Shown here in pieces: positions 53,084 through 61,278 of a stretch of 64,000 bases of DNA. Within the stretch, counting starts at the first letter, position 1. Each line of letters opens with the position of its first letter. The notes beneath the pieces are model-generated. The model ran no database searches and was not told where the DNA came from. It was given only the letters and a program-made list of their open reading frames with translations. Made by a program: the position numbers and the translations under genes. The DNA comes from Pelagerythrobacter rhizovicinus (GTDB taxonomy: Bacteria; Pseudomonadota; Alphaproteobacteria; Sphingomonadales; Sphingomonadaceae), in NCBI RefSeq assembly GCF_004135625.1, contig NZ_SDPV01000001.1, positions 1,300,501 through 1,364,500 of the forward strand, given 5' to 3'.

Positions 53084-53551
53084 TTGTCGATCGACGAAGA
53101 GCTCGCAGCTTTCATGGCAAGCCCGGTAATGATCATCCTGGGCAGCTGTGACGGGCAGTCGAAACCCGAGATCGGGCGGGCCATGGGCGCCCTCGCGCAC
53201 GCAGCGGACAACCGCATCGATCTGATGGTGTCCGCCTGGCAGTGGCCGAGAATGGTGGCGAACGTTCGTGCCGGCGCCCGGCTCGCCGCCACCTTTGCGC
53301 GACCCTCTGACTACGTTTCCTATCAAGTGAAGGGGCATGCCACGGTCGCCACCGCGACCGACGACCATGCCGCCGCTGCCGCGCACTACATCGAGCGCAT
53401 CACGGCAACGCTTGGCGGGCTCGGCCTCGACCGGCACCTTGTGGCGCCCTGGCTCGTGAGCCGGGATCTGGTGGTCCTGTGCCTATCGGTCGAGGAAATC
53501 TTCATTCAGACGCCGGGCACCAAGGCCGGTCAACGCATCGAGCGGCGGTAA
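53084..53551 (+). CDS. Pyridoxamine 5'-phosphate oxidase-fold (FMN-binding split barrel) protein
   Basis: A 155-residue protein starting at TTG 53084 after AAGGAG. The split-barrel pattern is present: FMASPVMIILGSCDGQSKPE, RAMGALAHAADNRIDLMVSAWQW, NVRAGARLAATFARPSDYVSYQV. Proteins of this fold bind FMN or F420, or act on small molecules and nitrogen oxides. Its stop (TAA) shares a base with the next ATG (TAATG), so the two are translationally coupled. The active role is unknown. Confidence 0.8.
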   Translation: MSIDEELAAFMASPVMIILGSCDGQSKPEIGRAMGALAHAADNRIDLMVSAWQWPRMVANVRAGARLAATFARPSDYVSYQVKGHATVATATDDHAAAAAHYIERITATLGGLGLDRHLVAPWLVSRDLVVLCLSVEEIFIQTPGTKAGQRIERR

Positions 53552-54867
53552 TGGCGATCGCTCTGCGGGACCTCGCCGCCTGCTTCGAGGGGGTCATTCC
53601 TTCGATCGTTGCGACCGCAGCACCGGATGGCACGCCGAACATTTCCTATCTCTCGCATGTCGTGCTGGTCGACGACGTCCACATCGCGCTGTCCAACCAG
53701 TTCTTCTCGAAGACGGCTGCCAACGTGCGGGTGAACCCCAATGCCGCCGTGCTGATCGTCGACCCGCGTGACGGGACGCAGTACCAGCTCGATACAAGCT
53801 ACGAGCGCTCGCTCGATGCTGGCGAGCTGTTCGAGGAAATGGCAGGCCAGCTTCGGGCGAGCAGCGCACAGATCGGGATGGCTCAGGTCATGCGGCTGCG
53901 TAGCGCCGACATCTACCGGGTGAACGGCGTGCACGCCATCGCCTCGCCGTCACCCGCGGTCATGGCCGCACCCGCGAAAGCCGTGCCGCTCACCACCATT
54001 GCCGGGATCGCGCAACGGGTGTCGGAGGCAGCGGACCTCGGCGCCGTCGTCGATGCCATCTTGTCCGGGTTCGATCATGCGATGCTGCTGCTCAAGGAAG
54101 GTGAACGGCTCGTCACCATCGGCACCCGCGGCTATGAGCGGAGCGGCATTGGTTCCGAGGTCGCGATCGGCGAGGGCGTGATCGGCACGGCGGCTGCGGA
54201 ACAACGCCCAGTCAGGGTCAGCGACCTGAGCCGAATCCGCCGGTTCGGTTCCGCCGTCGAGGCCTCGTCGAACGAGGAGAACCGCACCCGCACGATCCCT
54301 CTGCCGGGAATGGCCGAGGCGATGAGCCAGATTGCGCTCCCGATGGTCGCCCAGGGCAAGCTGAAGGGGGTGCTGTTTCTCGAAAGTCGGGATCGGCTCG
54401 CCTTCAGCAAGGACGATGAGACAGCGTTTGCATTGCTCGCAGCCCAGGCCGCCGCCATCCTAACCCTGTCGGAAGGGGAGGCCGCGGAAGCGCAAACACC
54501 CTCCCCGTCTGCCGCGGCCCTGCCAAGCGCGGGTGGGCGGCCTTTCCGCGTCGTCCACTACAGCTATGACGACAGCGTCTTCATCGACAACGAATATGTG
54601 ATCAAGGGCGTCGCCGGGCGGCTGTTGATGTACCTTCTGCGCACGCACCTGCGCGAGGGCCGCACGGATTTCACCAACCGTGAGATTCGGCTCGCGAATG
54701 AATTGCGCCTGCCGGAGATCAAGGACAATCTCGAGACGCGCCTGCTCCTGCTCCGGCGCCGACTGGAGGAGAAGGTCGCCCCCATCCGGCTTGTGCGGAC
54801 CGGTCGTGGCCGCATCCGACTGGACCTCGCCAGGCCTCCCTCTTTGGAGGAGGCTACCGCCGACTAG
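53551..54867 (+). CDS. PPOX-GAF regulator-like protein with C-terminal DNA-binding-like domain
   Basis: A 438-residue protein beginning at the ATG that overlaps the upstream stop. A PPOX-fold domain (residues 1-135: VIPSIVATAAPDGTPNISYLSHV, NPNAAVLIVDPRDGTQYQLD) is followed by a GAF domain (about 150-310: DLGAVVDAILSGFDHAMLLL, GEGVIGTAAAEQRPVRVSDL, IALPMVAQGKLKGVLFLESRD). The C-terminus (about 345-435: FRVVHYSYDDSVFIDNEYVI, AGRLLMYLLRTHLREGRTDF, NREIRLANELRLPEIKDNLE) looks like a winged-helix. This reads as a redox or flavin-sensing transcription factor. Its likely target is the divergent monooxygenase. Confidence 0.8.
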   Translation: MAIALRDLAACFEGVIPSIVATAAPDGTPNISYLSHVVLVDDVHIALSNQFFSKTAANVRVNPNAAVLIVDPRDGTQYQLDTSYERSLDAGELFEEMAGQLRASSAQIGMAQVMRLRSADIYRVNGVHAIASPSPAVMAAPAKAVPLTTIAGIAQRVSEAADLGAVVDAILSGFDHAMLLLKEGERLVTIGTRGYERSGIGSEVAIGEGVIGTAAAEQRPVRVSDLSRIRRFGSAVEASSNEENRTRTIPLPGMAEAMSQIALPMVAQGKLKGVLFLESRDRLAFSKDDETAFALLAAQAAAILTLSEGEAAEAQTPSPSAAALPSAGGRPFRVVHYSYDDSVFIDNEYVIKGVAGRLLMYLLRTHLREGRTDFTNREIRLANELRLPEIKDNLETRLLLLRRRLEEKVAPIRLVRTGRGRIRLDLARPPSLEEATAD

Positions 54868-55104
54868 ATCAAAGAGCAGGACGGGCTGGGACGGGAGCTG
54901 CACGGCTTACAAGGCGATCGAACGTATGCCGTCTCTACGGCAGGCCACCGTACAGCAATACATCAACATCAACGCATGTGCAGTTGTATCCAAAGGACCG
55001 GCGAACGCCCGGTTTCAAAGAATCGGAGCGCACCGGAAACGACTGCGATGAGGGCCGAAGCCCGGCGTGGCCGGCCTTTGACGGCGCCAAAGACCGGCAA
55101 GGGG

Positions 55105-55700
55105 TCAGATCTCAGTTCGCTCTGACAAAGTCAGAGCGTCATCGACATCGACTCCCAAATATCTGACGGTGTTTTCGACGTTGGTATGTCCGAGGAGGAT
55201 CTGGACAGCTCGCAGGTTCCCGGTGGCCTTGTAGATCAGCGAGGCCTTGGTCCGTCGCATGGAGTGCGTGCCGTACTCCCGCTTATCAAGGCCAACGGTC
55301 GACACCCATTCATCGACGAGGCGGGCATATTGCCGGGTACTCAAGTGACCGAGATAATCGATCCTGCTTGGAAATACGAAGTCGCGGATGGTTCCGCCGC
55401 GCCGGTCAAGCCATGCCGTCAGGCTCTTGCGCGCTTCGGGCATGATCTCGAATTGCACAGGCCGGCCGGTCTTCTGCTGGATGATCGTCGCGCGTCACGA
55501 AATGAACCTGCGCTCATCAGATCGCCTATCCTGATCTTGACCAGATCGCAGCCGCGCAACTTGCTGTCGATCGCCAGGTCGAATAGCGCTCGGTCGCGCA
55601 GACGCTTGTGTTCGTCGAGATAGAAGTGGATCGCCCAGATATCGCGCAGCTTCAATGGGCGCTTCTGCCCCACATTCTGTCCGGTATACCAAGGGCGACG
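55105..55700 (-). pseudogene. Frameshifted tyrosine recombinase
   Basis: Two frames together match the intact recombinase at 60646-61278. The upstream part reads VGQKRPLKLRDIWAIHFYLD and SKLRGCDLVKIRIGDL. The downstream part reads QQKTGRPVQFEIMPEARKSL, YGTHSMRRTKASLIYKATGN and LLGHTNVENTVRYLGVDVDD. The frame breaks at about 55488-55500 (in ACGCGCGACGATC on the minus strand). The N-terminus (the equivalent of MTYSQYDPAM) is missing because the gene joins the 3' end of the kinase copy. All catalytic residues survive but lie in two frames. Confidence 0.8.
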
Positions 55701-56680
55701 CTCGTGGACGTGACGGTGGCCGAAAGCTGAGTGGCGAGCGCGTTGACAATGCCGGTTCCAAGACCGGCTTTCCCGCTCGCGTGCTCGCCTTGTATCCCTA
55801 CCCCGTCGTCGGCAACCGTCAGAACCCAGCCACTGGCAGTCGCGCTGAACCCGATCTTGATCGTGCCTTTAGCTTCGGCCGGATAGGCATGCTTGAGCGA
55901 GTTGATCACCAATTCGGTGACGATCAGCCCCATGCTGACGGACTTGTCGGCGGTGGTGACGCTGTCATCCGCCTCGACAGTCAGAGACAGCAGCTCGGGA
56001 TCGGGGATCATCGAAGCCCCGATGCTCGCACATAGATCGGTGAAGTAAGGGCGCAGCGCGACCTCGCCCGTGGCACTCGATGCGAGCTGCCGCTGCAATG
56101 TGGCGACTGACATGACACGGTGATGGGCATCGCGCAGATGAGTCCGCGTCTCTTCGGATTGAGCGATGCGCACGCGCTGCATGAGCACGCTGGCGATGAT
56201 CTGTAGACTGTTCGCGACCCTGTGGTTCAATTCCTGGAGCAGCACCTGCTTTTCGTGCACCAGTGCATCGTTGGCCCGCCGCGCCTGCAGGGCATCTGTA
56301 ACGTCGGTAACAGCAACCGCAAGGCGCAGGGCTTCGTCCTCACGGTGATCGAGCACATGGGCGTGGATGACGAGGTGACGCGTTGGACTACCAGCGCGCG
56401 TCAGATCCACTTCATAAGCGTCGATGGCAGCGTTTCCCGCAGCCGTCGCCACCAGCAGTGATCTCAGCTGCGGGATGTCCCACTCGCCGTCGCCCAGTTC
56501 GAACAGCTCCTTGCCGACCACAGTCTCGCAGTTCACTGAAAAGCTGCGGCAGAAGGAGCCGCTGGCGGCCTTAACCACGAGCTGTTCGTTCAGCAGGATG
56601 AGCGGCGGGCTGGACGACACAACGAGGGCTAATCCCAGGCTGCTCGCCGATTGTGGTTTCACAAGTTTGGAAGGTTCCAT
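55652..56680 (-). CDS. HisKA_2-type PAS sensor kinase, copy 2, C-terminus replaced
   Basis: A 342-residue paralogue of the kinase at 46170-47195, with most residues identical (PAS, LLQELNHRVANSLQIIASVL with His153, LIVTELVINSLKHAYP, VADDGVGIQGEHASGKAGLGTGIV). From about residue 322 it departs: instead of VEVTNADPGCLVSITHPGT it reads VTSTSVALGIPDRMWGRSAH, encoded by the start of the recombinase pseudogene in another frame. The last strand of the ATPase domain is thus lost, and activity is doubtful. It is a recombination junction rather than a natural end. Confidence 0.85.
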   Translation of the reverse strand: MEPSKLVKPQSASSLGLALVVSSSPPLILLNEQLVVKAASGSFCRSFSVNCETVVGKELFELGDGEWDIPQLRSLLVATAAGNAAIDAYEVDLTRAGSPTRHLVIHAHVLDHREDEALRLAVAVTDVTDALQARRANDALVHEKQVLLQELNHRVANSLQIIASVLMQRVRIAQSEETRTHLRDAHHRVMSVATLQRQLASSATGEVALRPYFTDLCASIGASMIPDPELLSLTVEADDSVTTADKSVSMGLIVTELVINSLKHAYPAEAKGTIKIGFSATASGWVLTVADDGVGIQGEHASGKAGLGTGIVNALATQLSATVTSTSVALGIPDRMWGRSAH

Positions 56681-56995
56681 GTCCGGAGCTTCTGAAAACC
56701 GGAGACTCGCGGTGCGAAAGCCATTCCCGGCGCTTGCTCGCTCGTCGATCTTCCAGCGAGCATGGAAGAATCATGACGATACCACGTCGCCGCGTCCACT
56801 TTCCACCCCTCTCGGCCGTTCCGTTACCAGCGCGGCCCTTCAAAGTGGTCTGTCTGCACACCCTTGTCTGGAGGGTGCTCCGTTAGCAAGTTCATTTGCA
56901 CGCGCTTGGCTAGATCATCAGCCAAGCCAACAAGGCAAGCGCTGCAAGGGGCATCAACACCCCAAAGTACGCGGGCTGCTGCGTGTCACGGACGC
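56681..56995. other. Leader region of kinase copy 2
   Basis: No gene is visible. Bases 56690-56800 resemble the region before kinase copy 1, so the duplication extends upstream of the coding part. No EcfG consensus was found. Confidence 0.4.
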
Positions 56996-57199
56996 TCACA
57001 GACCTGCGTCCTGCTTTTGCATCCGGCGCCCCTGAGCAATGGCATCCCGCGGATTCGCATAAGAGTATCCGCCGACAACTAACGTTTCGCTCAGGAAACG
57101 AGTTACACCGAGGACTTCGGCCTCGGTCTGCGGACGAAGGCTGCCGCCCTCGCTCTCCCAGTTTTCGGTCGTAGGCTTGGAAACTGGCTGATTAAGCAT
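56996..57199 (-). CDS. Small hypothetical protein with YSYANPRDAI motif
   Basis: A 67-residue protein. The ATG at 57199 follows AAGGGAGTTTAGCC, a good ribosome binding site. Polar throughout, with no signal peptide or helix: MLNQPVSKPTTENWESEGG, EAEVLGVTRFLSETL, then VGGYSYANPRDAIAQGRRMQ and KQDAGL. The C-terminal motif is shared with the divergent gene at 57523. No known family is recognised. Confidence 0.7.
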   Translation of the reverse strand: MLNQPVSKPTTENWESEGGSLRPQTEAEVLGVTRFLSETLVVGGYSYANPRDAIAQGRRMQKQDAGL

Positions 57200-57522
57200 G
57201 GCTAAACTCCCTTTTACAAGCGGGAGCGCGAGGTCTCTCAGCCAAGGGCGCTTATATGCGTTTGCCCGTGATAACCTCTAAGTGGGAAAGAACGCAGCAG
57301 AAACAAGGAAAAAAGATCAAGTGAGAAGTCCTTGACTTATGTTGTTATAATACTGAAGAAACTTGAAATATTGTCTTGATTGGTGGCACGAAGAACGGTC
57401 AGGACAGTGAGGCGACGACTTGTATCGCGCGCAATGGTCCCTAAATTGGAGCCATCGCACTCCCCATTTTGAGCAGGGTGCGACTGAGAGTTTGGCAGCT
57501 CCCGCTCCTGCGGAGATACGCC
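57200..57522. other. Divergent AT-rich intergenic region
   Basis: Between two divergent small genes. Bases 57280-57390 are markedly AT-rich (runs of A, then TTGTTATAATACTG near 57341-57354, which contains a TATAAT-like box). It probably holds both promoters. No EcfG consensus was found. Confidence 0.45.
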
Positions 57523-57948
57523 GTGACCAGCCAGTCCCCCCCAAACCCCGCCAACTTCAGCGCCTTTTCCTCGGCTGCGACTGAAGCGAGGCGAGCCGAC
57601 CAGAACGATGCCCGCAGAGCCAGAACCTCCGAAGAGCGGAAGGTTCTTGCTCTGGAGATGATTGCCGATCAACTTGCCCTGATCCACGCCGACCTCTGCT
57701 CAATCGACGATTTCGCACGCGCCGGTACCGCCAGCAGCGGACCCGCTCCCGGCGGCGGGGAGGTCGATGAGCAGGATCGCTGGGACAACGAGGGTGGCGG
57801 CTTCACGGAAGAAACGCTTATGGACCCCGACGTCACCCGCTCCGCGGAGCAGCAGTACGCGGTCGGCGAGTATCGCTACACCAACCTGCAGCATGCGATA
57901 GCGGAAGCCAAGCGAGCAAGACAGGCCGCGGAGGCAGCAGGCGAATAG
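57523..57948 (+). CDS. Small hypothetical protein with VGEYRYTNLQHAI motif
   Basis: A 141-residue acidic, polar protein. The GTG at 57523 follows GCGGAGATACGCC; a TTG at 57469 would add a basic non-conserved stretch. Sequence blocks are SPPNPANFSAFSSAATEARR, a helix RKVLALEMIADQLALIHADL, a Gly/Asp-rich linker (PAPGGGEVDEQDRWDNEGGG), and the C-terminal QYAVGEYRYTNLQHAIAEAK. The last motif matches the divergent 67-residue protein. It is 43 bp before the transglutaminase gene and may share its transcript. Confidence 0.7.
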   Translation: MTSQSPPNPANFSAFSSAATEARRADQNDARRARTSEERKVLALEMIADQLALIHADLCSIDDFARAGTASSGPAPGGGEVDEQDRWDNEGGGFTEETLMDPDVTRSAEQQYAVGEYRYTNLQHAIAEAKRARQAAEAAGE

Positions 57949-57991
57949 GTTCGCCGGAACAAGTGGCCTTGCTGCTGCTTGAAGCTCTGAT

Positions 57992-58894
57992 ATGCTGCTC
58001 TGCGTCAAGCACACGACGATCTATCGGTATAACAAGCCTGTCGCTCTGCTGCCGCATCGCCTGATGCTGACCCCCCGAAGCAGTCACCACCTCAATCTGC
58101 GGAGGACGCGGGTCAGCACATCGCCGCCGGCAGACATCGAGTGGTCGCAAGACGTCTTCGGAAACTTGATTGCGACGGCCGTTTTCTCTGAGGCTTCGGA
58201 CCAACTGACCGTCTCCGGAGATATGGTTGTAGACCAGGGAGCGCCCGCATGGCCGATTTTCAAAGTGGCCCCGCATGCACACAGCTATCCATTCGGATAT
58301 TCCGAGGCCGATCGATCCTCCTTGGGTGAGCTTCTGGTCCCGGAGTACGAGGACCTGGCCGGGCAGATCGAGAGTTGGGCCAGAAGCATCGTGGCAAGCG
58401 CGCAAACCGACACACTCTCCCTATTGCAGGACCTCAACAGCGCGGTCCGCACCTCGGCCATATACATGCAACGAGACGATGAAGGCACGCAGGCGCCATC
58501 GGAGACACTCAACACCGCCAGCGGTTCTTGCCGAGACTTGGCAACGCTGTTCATCGAGGCAGCCCGCCACCTCGGCTTCGGTGCTCGTGCCGTGTCAGGT
58601 TACCTGTACGATCAGGTCCCAGCAGACACCGCCGACAGCCGGCAACATGGTTCGACGCACGCGTGGGCAGAAGTCTATTTACCCTGCGCTGGATGGATCG
58701 CTTTCGATCCGACGAATGGTCGGATGGGGGAAGCACACCTCGTGCCGGTGGCAACCGCCCGTAGCATAGTTCAGATCAAGCCAGTGGAAGGGAGCTTCAT
58801 TGGCGCACTCGAAGACTTCCTCGGCCTGGAAGTCGATGTCATCGTCTCTCAAGGCGCTGCCGATGACGGCTTAAGTGACAAGTTGAAGGTCTAA
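57992..58894 (+). CDS. Transglutaminase-family protein
   Basis: A 300-residue protein of the bacterial transglutaminase-like type. The N-terminal beta domain (CVKHTTIYRYNKPVALLPHRLMLTPRSS, WSQDVFGNLIATAVF) precedes the papain-like core. The triad is Cys in ASGSCRDLATLFIEAARHLG, His in GSTHAWAEVYLPC and Asp in GWIAFDPTNGRMG. There is no signal peptide. Such proteins may be proteases or amidases rather than true cross-linkers; substrates are unknown. Family members often occur in stress or cyanophycin-like gene sets, but nothing here points to one. Confidence 0.9.
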   Translation: MLLCVKHTTIYRYNKPVALLPHRLMLTPRSSHHLNLRRTRVSTSPPADIEWSQDVFGNLIATAVFSEASDQLTVSGDMVVDQGAPAWPIFKVAPHAHSYPFGYSEADRSSLGELLVPEYEDLAGQIESWARSIVASAQTDTLSLLQDLNSAVRTSAIYMQRDDEGTQAPSETLNTASGSCRDLATLFIEAARHLGFGARAVSGYLYDQVPADTADSRQHGSTHAWAEVYLPCAGWIAFDPTNGRMGEAHLVPVATARSIVQIKPVEGSFIGALEDFLGLEVDVIVSQGAADDGLSDKLKV

Positions 58895-59165
58895 CCTCGC
58901 GATGTTGCGCCACACGCATGTGAATTGCCGCCGCTTTCGCAAGCGCCTTTGGCCGATCACAATAGGTCAGGACATTCGGCTTGAGCTCGTCTGCTCCAAC
59001 GGTCAGACGAGAGGCACGGCGCACGTGGGTCTCACGCTGCGGTTTGGGGAAGTGGTCATCCACTCAGTTCCATCACGGCTGGGGCTCGAGCGAACTAAGT
59101 GGCACTGCAGCGCCGACCGTGCTCCCGTTCGCTGCCGCTCCTCGGAACATAGAAGTGGGTAACGC

Positions 59166-60491
59166 ATGACCGATCAGGACCAGGCGGCCTTCCCCATCGA
59201 GACTGCCGATCGGATTTCCGGCACCCTGGCACGGTTTCTCAAGATCGAGGCTGCGGCCGGTGGTCTGCTGCTTCTTTCCACGATCCTTGCGCTGATCCTG
59301 GCAAACACCGCCTTCTCCACACCTTTCCTGGCGTTCTGGCAGATGCCGATAGGCCTGAAATTCGGCCCCCTCGATTTTACTCGTTCTATCCAGCACTGGA
59401 TCAACGACGGGTTGATGACCCTCTTCTTCTTCGTGGTTTCTCTCGAATTGAAGCGGGAGTTCGTGCTGGGGGAGTTGAAAGACTTGCGAACGGCGGCGCT
59501 TCCGTTGGCCGCGGCTTTGGGCGGCATGATAGTGCCCGCATCCTTCTATCTTGGCGCGATGGCGGGCCAGCCTGGAATGCACGGGTGGGGAACGGTGATG
59601 GCCACCGATACTGCATTCGTCATCGGAGCACTCGCACTCTTCGGTCGCCGCATCCCGCAAAGCCTGCGCGTTTTCCTGATATCGCTGGCGATCTTCGACG
59701 ATGTCGGCGCCATCCTGGTCGTCGCGATTGGCTATGGAGATTCGCTGAACTTGGGCGCCCTCGCCCTTGCAGTGCTGGCGCTCTGCACAGTTGCGGTTTC
59801 GGCGCGGATCGGGATCAGAAGCATTCCGATCTATGTCCTCTTCGGTGTCCTGGTCTGGCTGAGCTTTGATGCCTCAGGCCTTCACGCTACGATCGCGGGG
59901 GTCATCCTGGGGTTGATGACCCCGACGCGCGTGTGGGTGGTCGACGAGCGGATGCGTGCTTTTCTCGGACGCGTCCTCGCCCGACCGCTCGGTGAGCATT
60001 GGAGTGGGAACACGTCCGAGCGCCACGATCTCAGGGATGCAGGCAGGGCGATCAAGGAGTCCCTGTCACCCTTGGAGCGGCTGGAAATCATGCTACATCC
60101 GTGGGTGGGATTTCTGGTCATCCCCCTGTTTGCCCTGGCCAACGCGGGCGTTGCGATGACAGCGGGGGATTTCGGCCAGCGACTGTCCTTCGCGATCTTT
60201 GCCGGACTGGTATTCGGAAAGCCGATAGGGGTGCTGGTGTTCAGTTGGGTTGCCAGCCGCCTTGGACTGGCCAGGCTGGGAGACGAACTGAGCTGGCCCC
60301 TGCTCACGGCCGGCGCCTTCTTGACCGGGATCGGTTTCACGATGTCCTTGTTCATCGCCAACCTGGCATACGATCCGGCCCTCCTCGCTGAAGCCAAGCT
60401 GGGGATCCTAGTCGCTTCGGCGACATCTGCTGTCATCGGCATTCTGCTCTTGGCTTGGCTGAGCTTGCGGAAGCACGCGGCTCAGCCGTAA
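59166..60491 (+). CDS. nhaA: NhaA sodium/proton antiporter
   Basis: A 441-residue inner-membrane antiporter, longer than the 388 of E. coli at the N-terminus and in the middle loop. Recognisable parts are GLMTLFFFVVSLELKREFVLGEL, DTAFVIGALALFGRRIPQSLRVF and the paired aspartates of the ion site in SLAIFDDVGAILVVAIGYG, then LTPTRVWVVDE, HPWVGFLVIPLFALANAGV and LTGIGFTMSLFIANLAY. It exports sodium in exchange for protons. It is the second antiporter of the window, from a different superfamily branch than the NhaP type at 31321. Confidence 0.95.
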   Translation: MTDQDQAAFPIETADRISGTLARFLKIEAAAGGLLLLSTILALILANTAFSTPFLAFWQMPIGLKFGPLDFTRSIQHWINDGLMTLFFFVVSLELKREFVLGELKDLRTAALPLAAALGGMIVPASFYLGAMAGQPGMHGWGTVMATDTAFVIGALALFGRRIPQSLRVFLISLAIFDDVGAILVVAIGYGDSLNLGALALAVLALCTVAVSARIGIRSIPIYVLFGVLVWLSFDASGLHATIAGVILGLMTPTRVWVVDERMRAFLGRVLARPLGEHWSGNTSERHDLRDAGRAIKESLSPLERLEIMLHPWVGFLVIPLFALANAGVAMTAGDFGQRLSFAIFAGLVFGKPIGVLVFSWVASRLGLARLGDELSWPLLTAGAFLTGIGFTMSLFIANLAYDPALLAEAKLGILVASATSAVIGILLLAWLSLRKHAAQP

Positions 60492-60645
60492 CCTTCCGGG
60501 CGTCCGCCAGGCTTCCAATGGCTCCGGCAGGGCCGGATGTTGTAGCTGGGGACGCGTTTAGGCCCAAGCTCCCGCCATGACCGCGTTATCGGTTCAGGGC
60601 GGAAGTGAGAGCAGTCCTTCAGCTGTACCGAAGGACCGCCCATTC

Positions 60646-61278
60646 TCAAATCTCGGTGCGTTCGGAGAGCAGCAGCGCGTCTTCGATATCCACGCCCAGA
60701 TATCTCACCGTGTTCTCGATCTTGGTATGACCGAGCAGGATCTGAACGGCTCGAAGATTACCAGTCGCCTTATAGATCATCGAGGCCTTCGTGCGTCGCA
60801 GTGAATGCGTCCCGTATTCTTCGCGCCGTAGCCCCACGGCTGTGACCCACTCATCGACGAGGCGGGCATATTGCCTCGTGCTCATGTGGTGGGTGTGATC
60901 GACGCGGCTTGGGAAGGCATGATCGTCGAGCGTTCCACCGCGGCGTTCCAGCCAAGCCAGCAGACTGGCTCGCACATCGCCTGTCAACTCGAACTGAACG
61001 GGTCGGCCCGTCTTCTGTTGTGTGACGATGGCGCGGGTTCGGATGTCCGGCCCGGCAACCAGGTCGCCGATCTTGATCTTCACCAAGTCGCATCCTCGCA
61101 GCTTGCTGTCGATTGCCAGATCGAAGAGTGCTCGGTCTCGCATGCGTTGCTCACGGTCGAGAAAGAAGCGGATTGCCCATATCTGTTTCTGCGTGAGCGG
61201 CCGCTTGGTGCCTACCGTCTTCCCGGCGTTCCACGCTGCTCGACCTTGCATGGCAGGGTCATATTGAGAGTAAGTCAT
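60646..61278 (-). CDS. Small tyrosine recombinase/integrase (intact)
   Basis: A 210-residue site-specific recombinase. The ATG at 61278 follows AGGAGAAATGCT. The catalytic set is complete: Arg61 (SKLRGCDLV), Lys89 (QQKTGRPVQ), His158 and Arg161 (GTHSLRRTKAS), His184 (LLGHTKIENT) and Tyr193 (VRYLGVD). It lacks a long N-terminal arm- or core-binding domain, so it is half the size of a phage integrase. Its closest relative in the window is the broken copy at 55105-55700, in the same orientation. It may act in exchanging the segment between them. Confidence 0.9.
   Translation of the reverse strand: MTYSQYDPAMQGRAAWNAGKTVGTKRPLTQKQIWAIRFFLDREQRMRDRALFDLAIDSKLRGCDLVKIKIGDLVAGPDIRTRAIVTQQKTGRPVQFELTGDVRASLLAWLERRGGTLDDHAFPSRVDHTHHMSTRQYARLVDEWVTAVGLRREEYGTHSLRRTKASMIYKATGNLRAVQILLGHTKIENTVRYLGVDIEDALLLSERTEI

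Noticed and set aside
57955-57990. GGAAC near 57966 as an EcfG promoter for the transglutaminase
   Set aside because: No CGTT-like element follows at 16-17 bases.
58902-59162. 86-codon frame between the transglutaminase and nhaA
   Set aside because: No ribosome binding site or family; composition suggests non-coding sequence.
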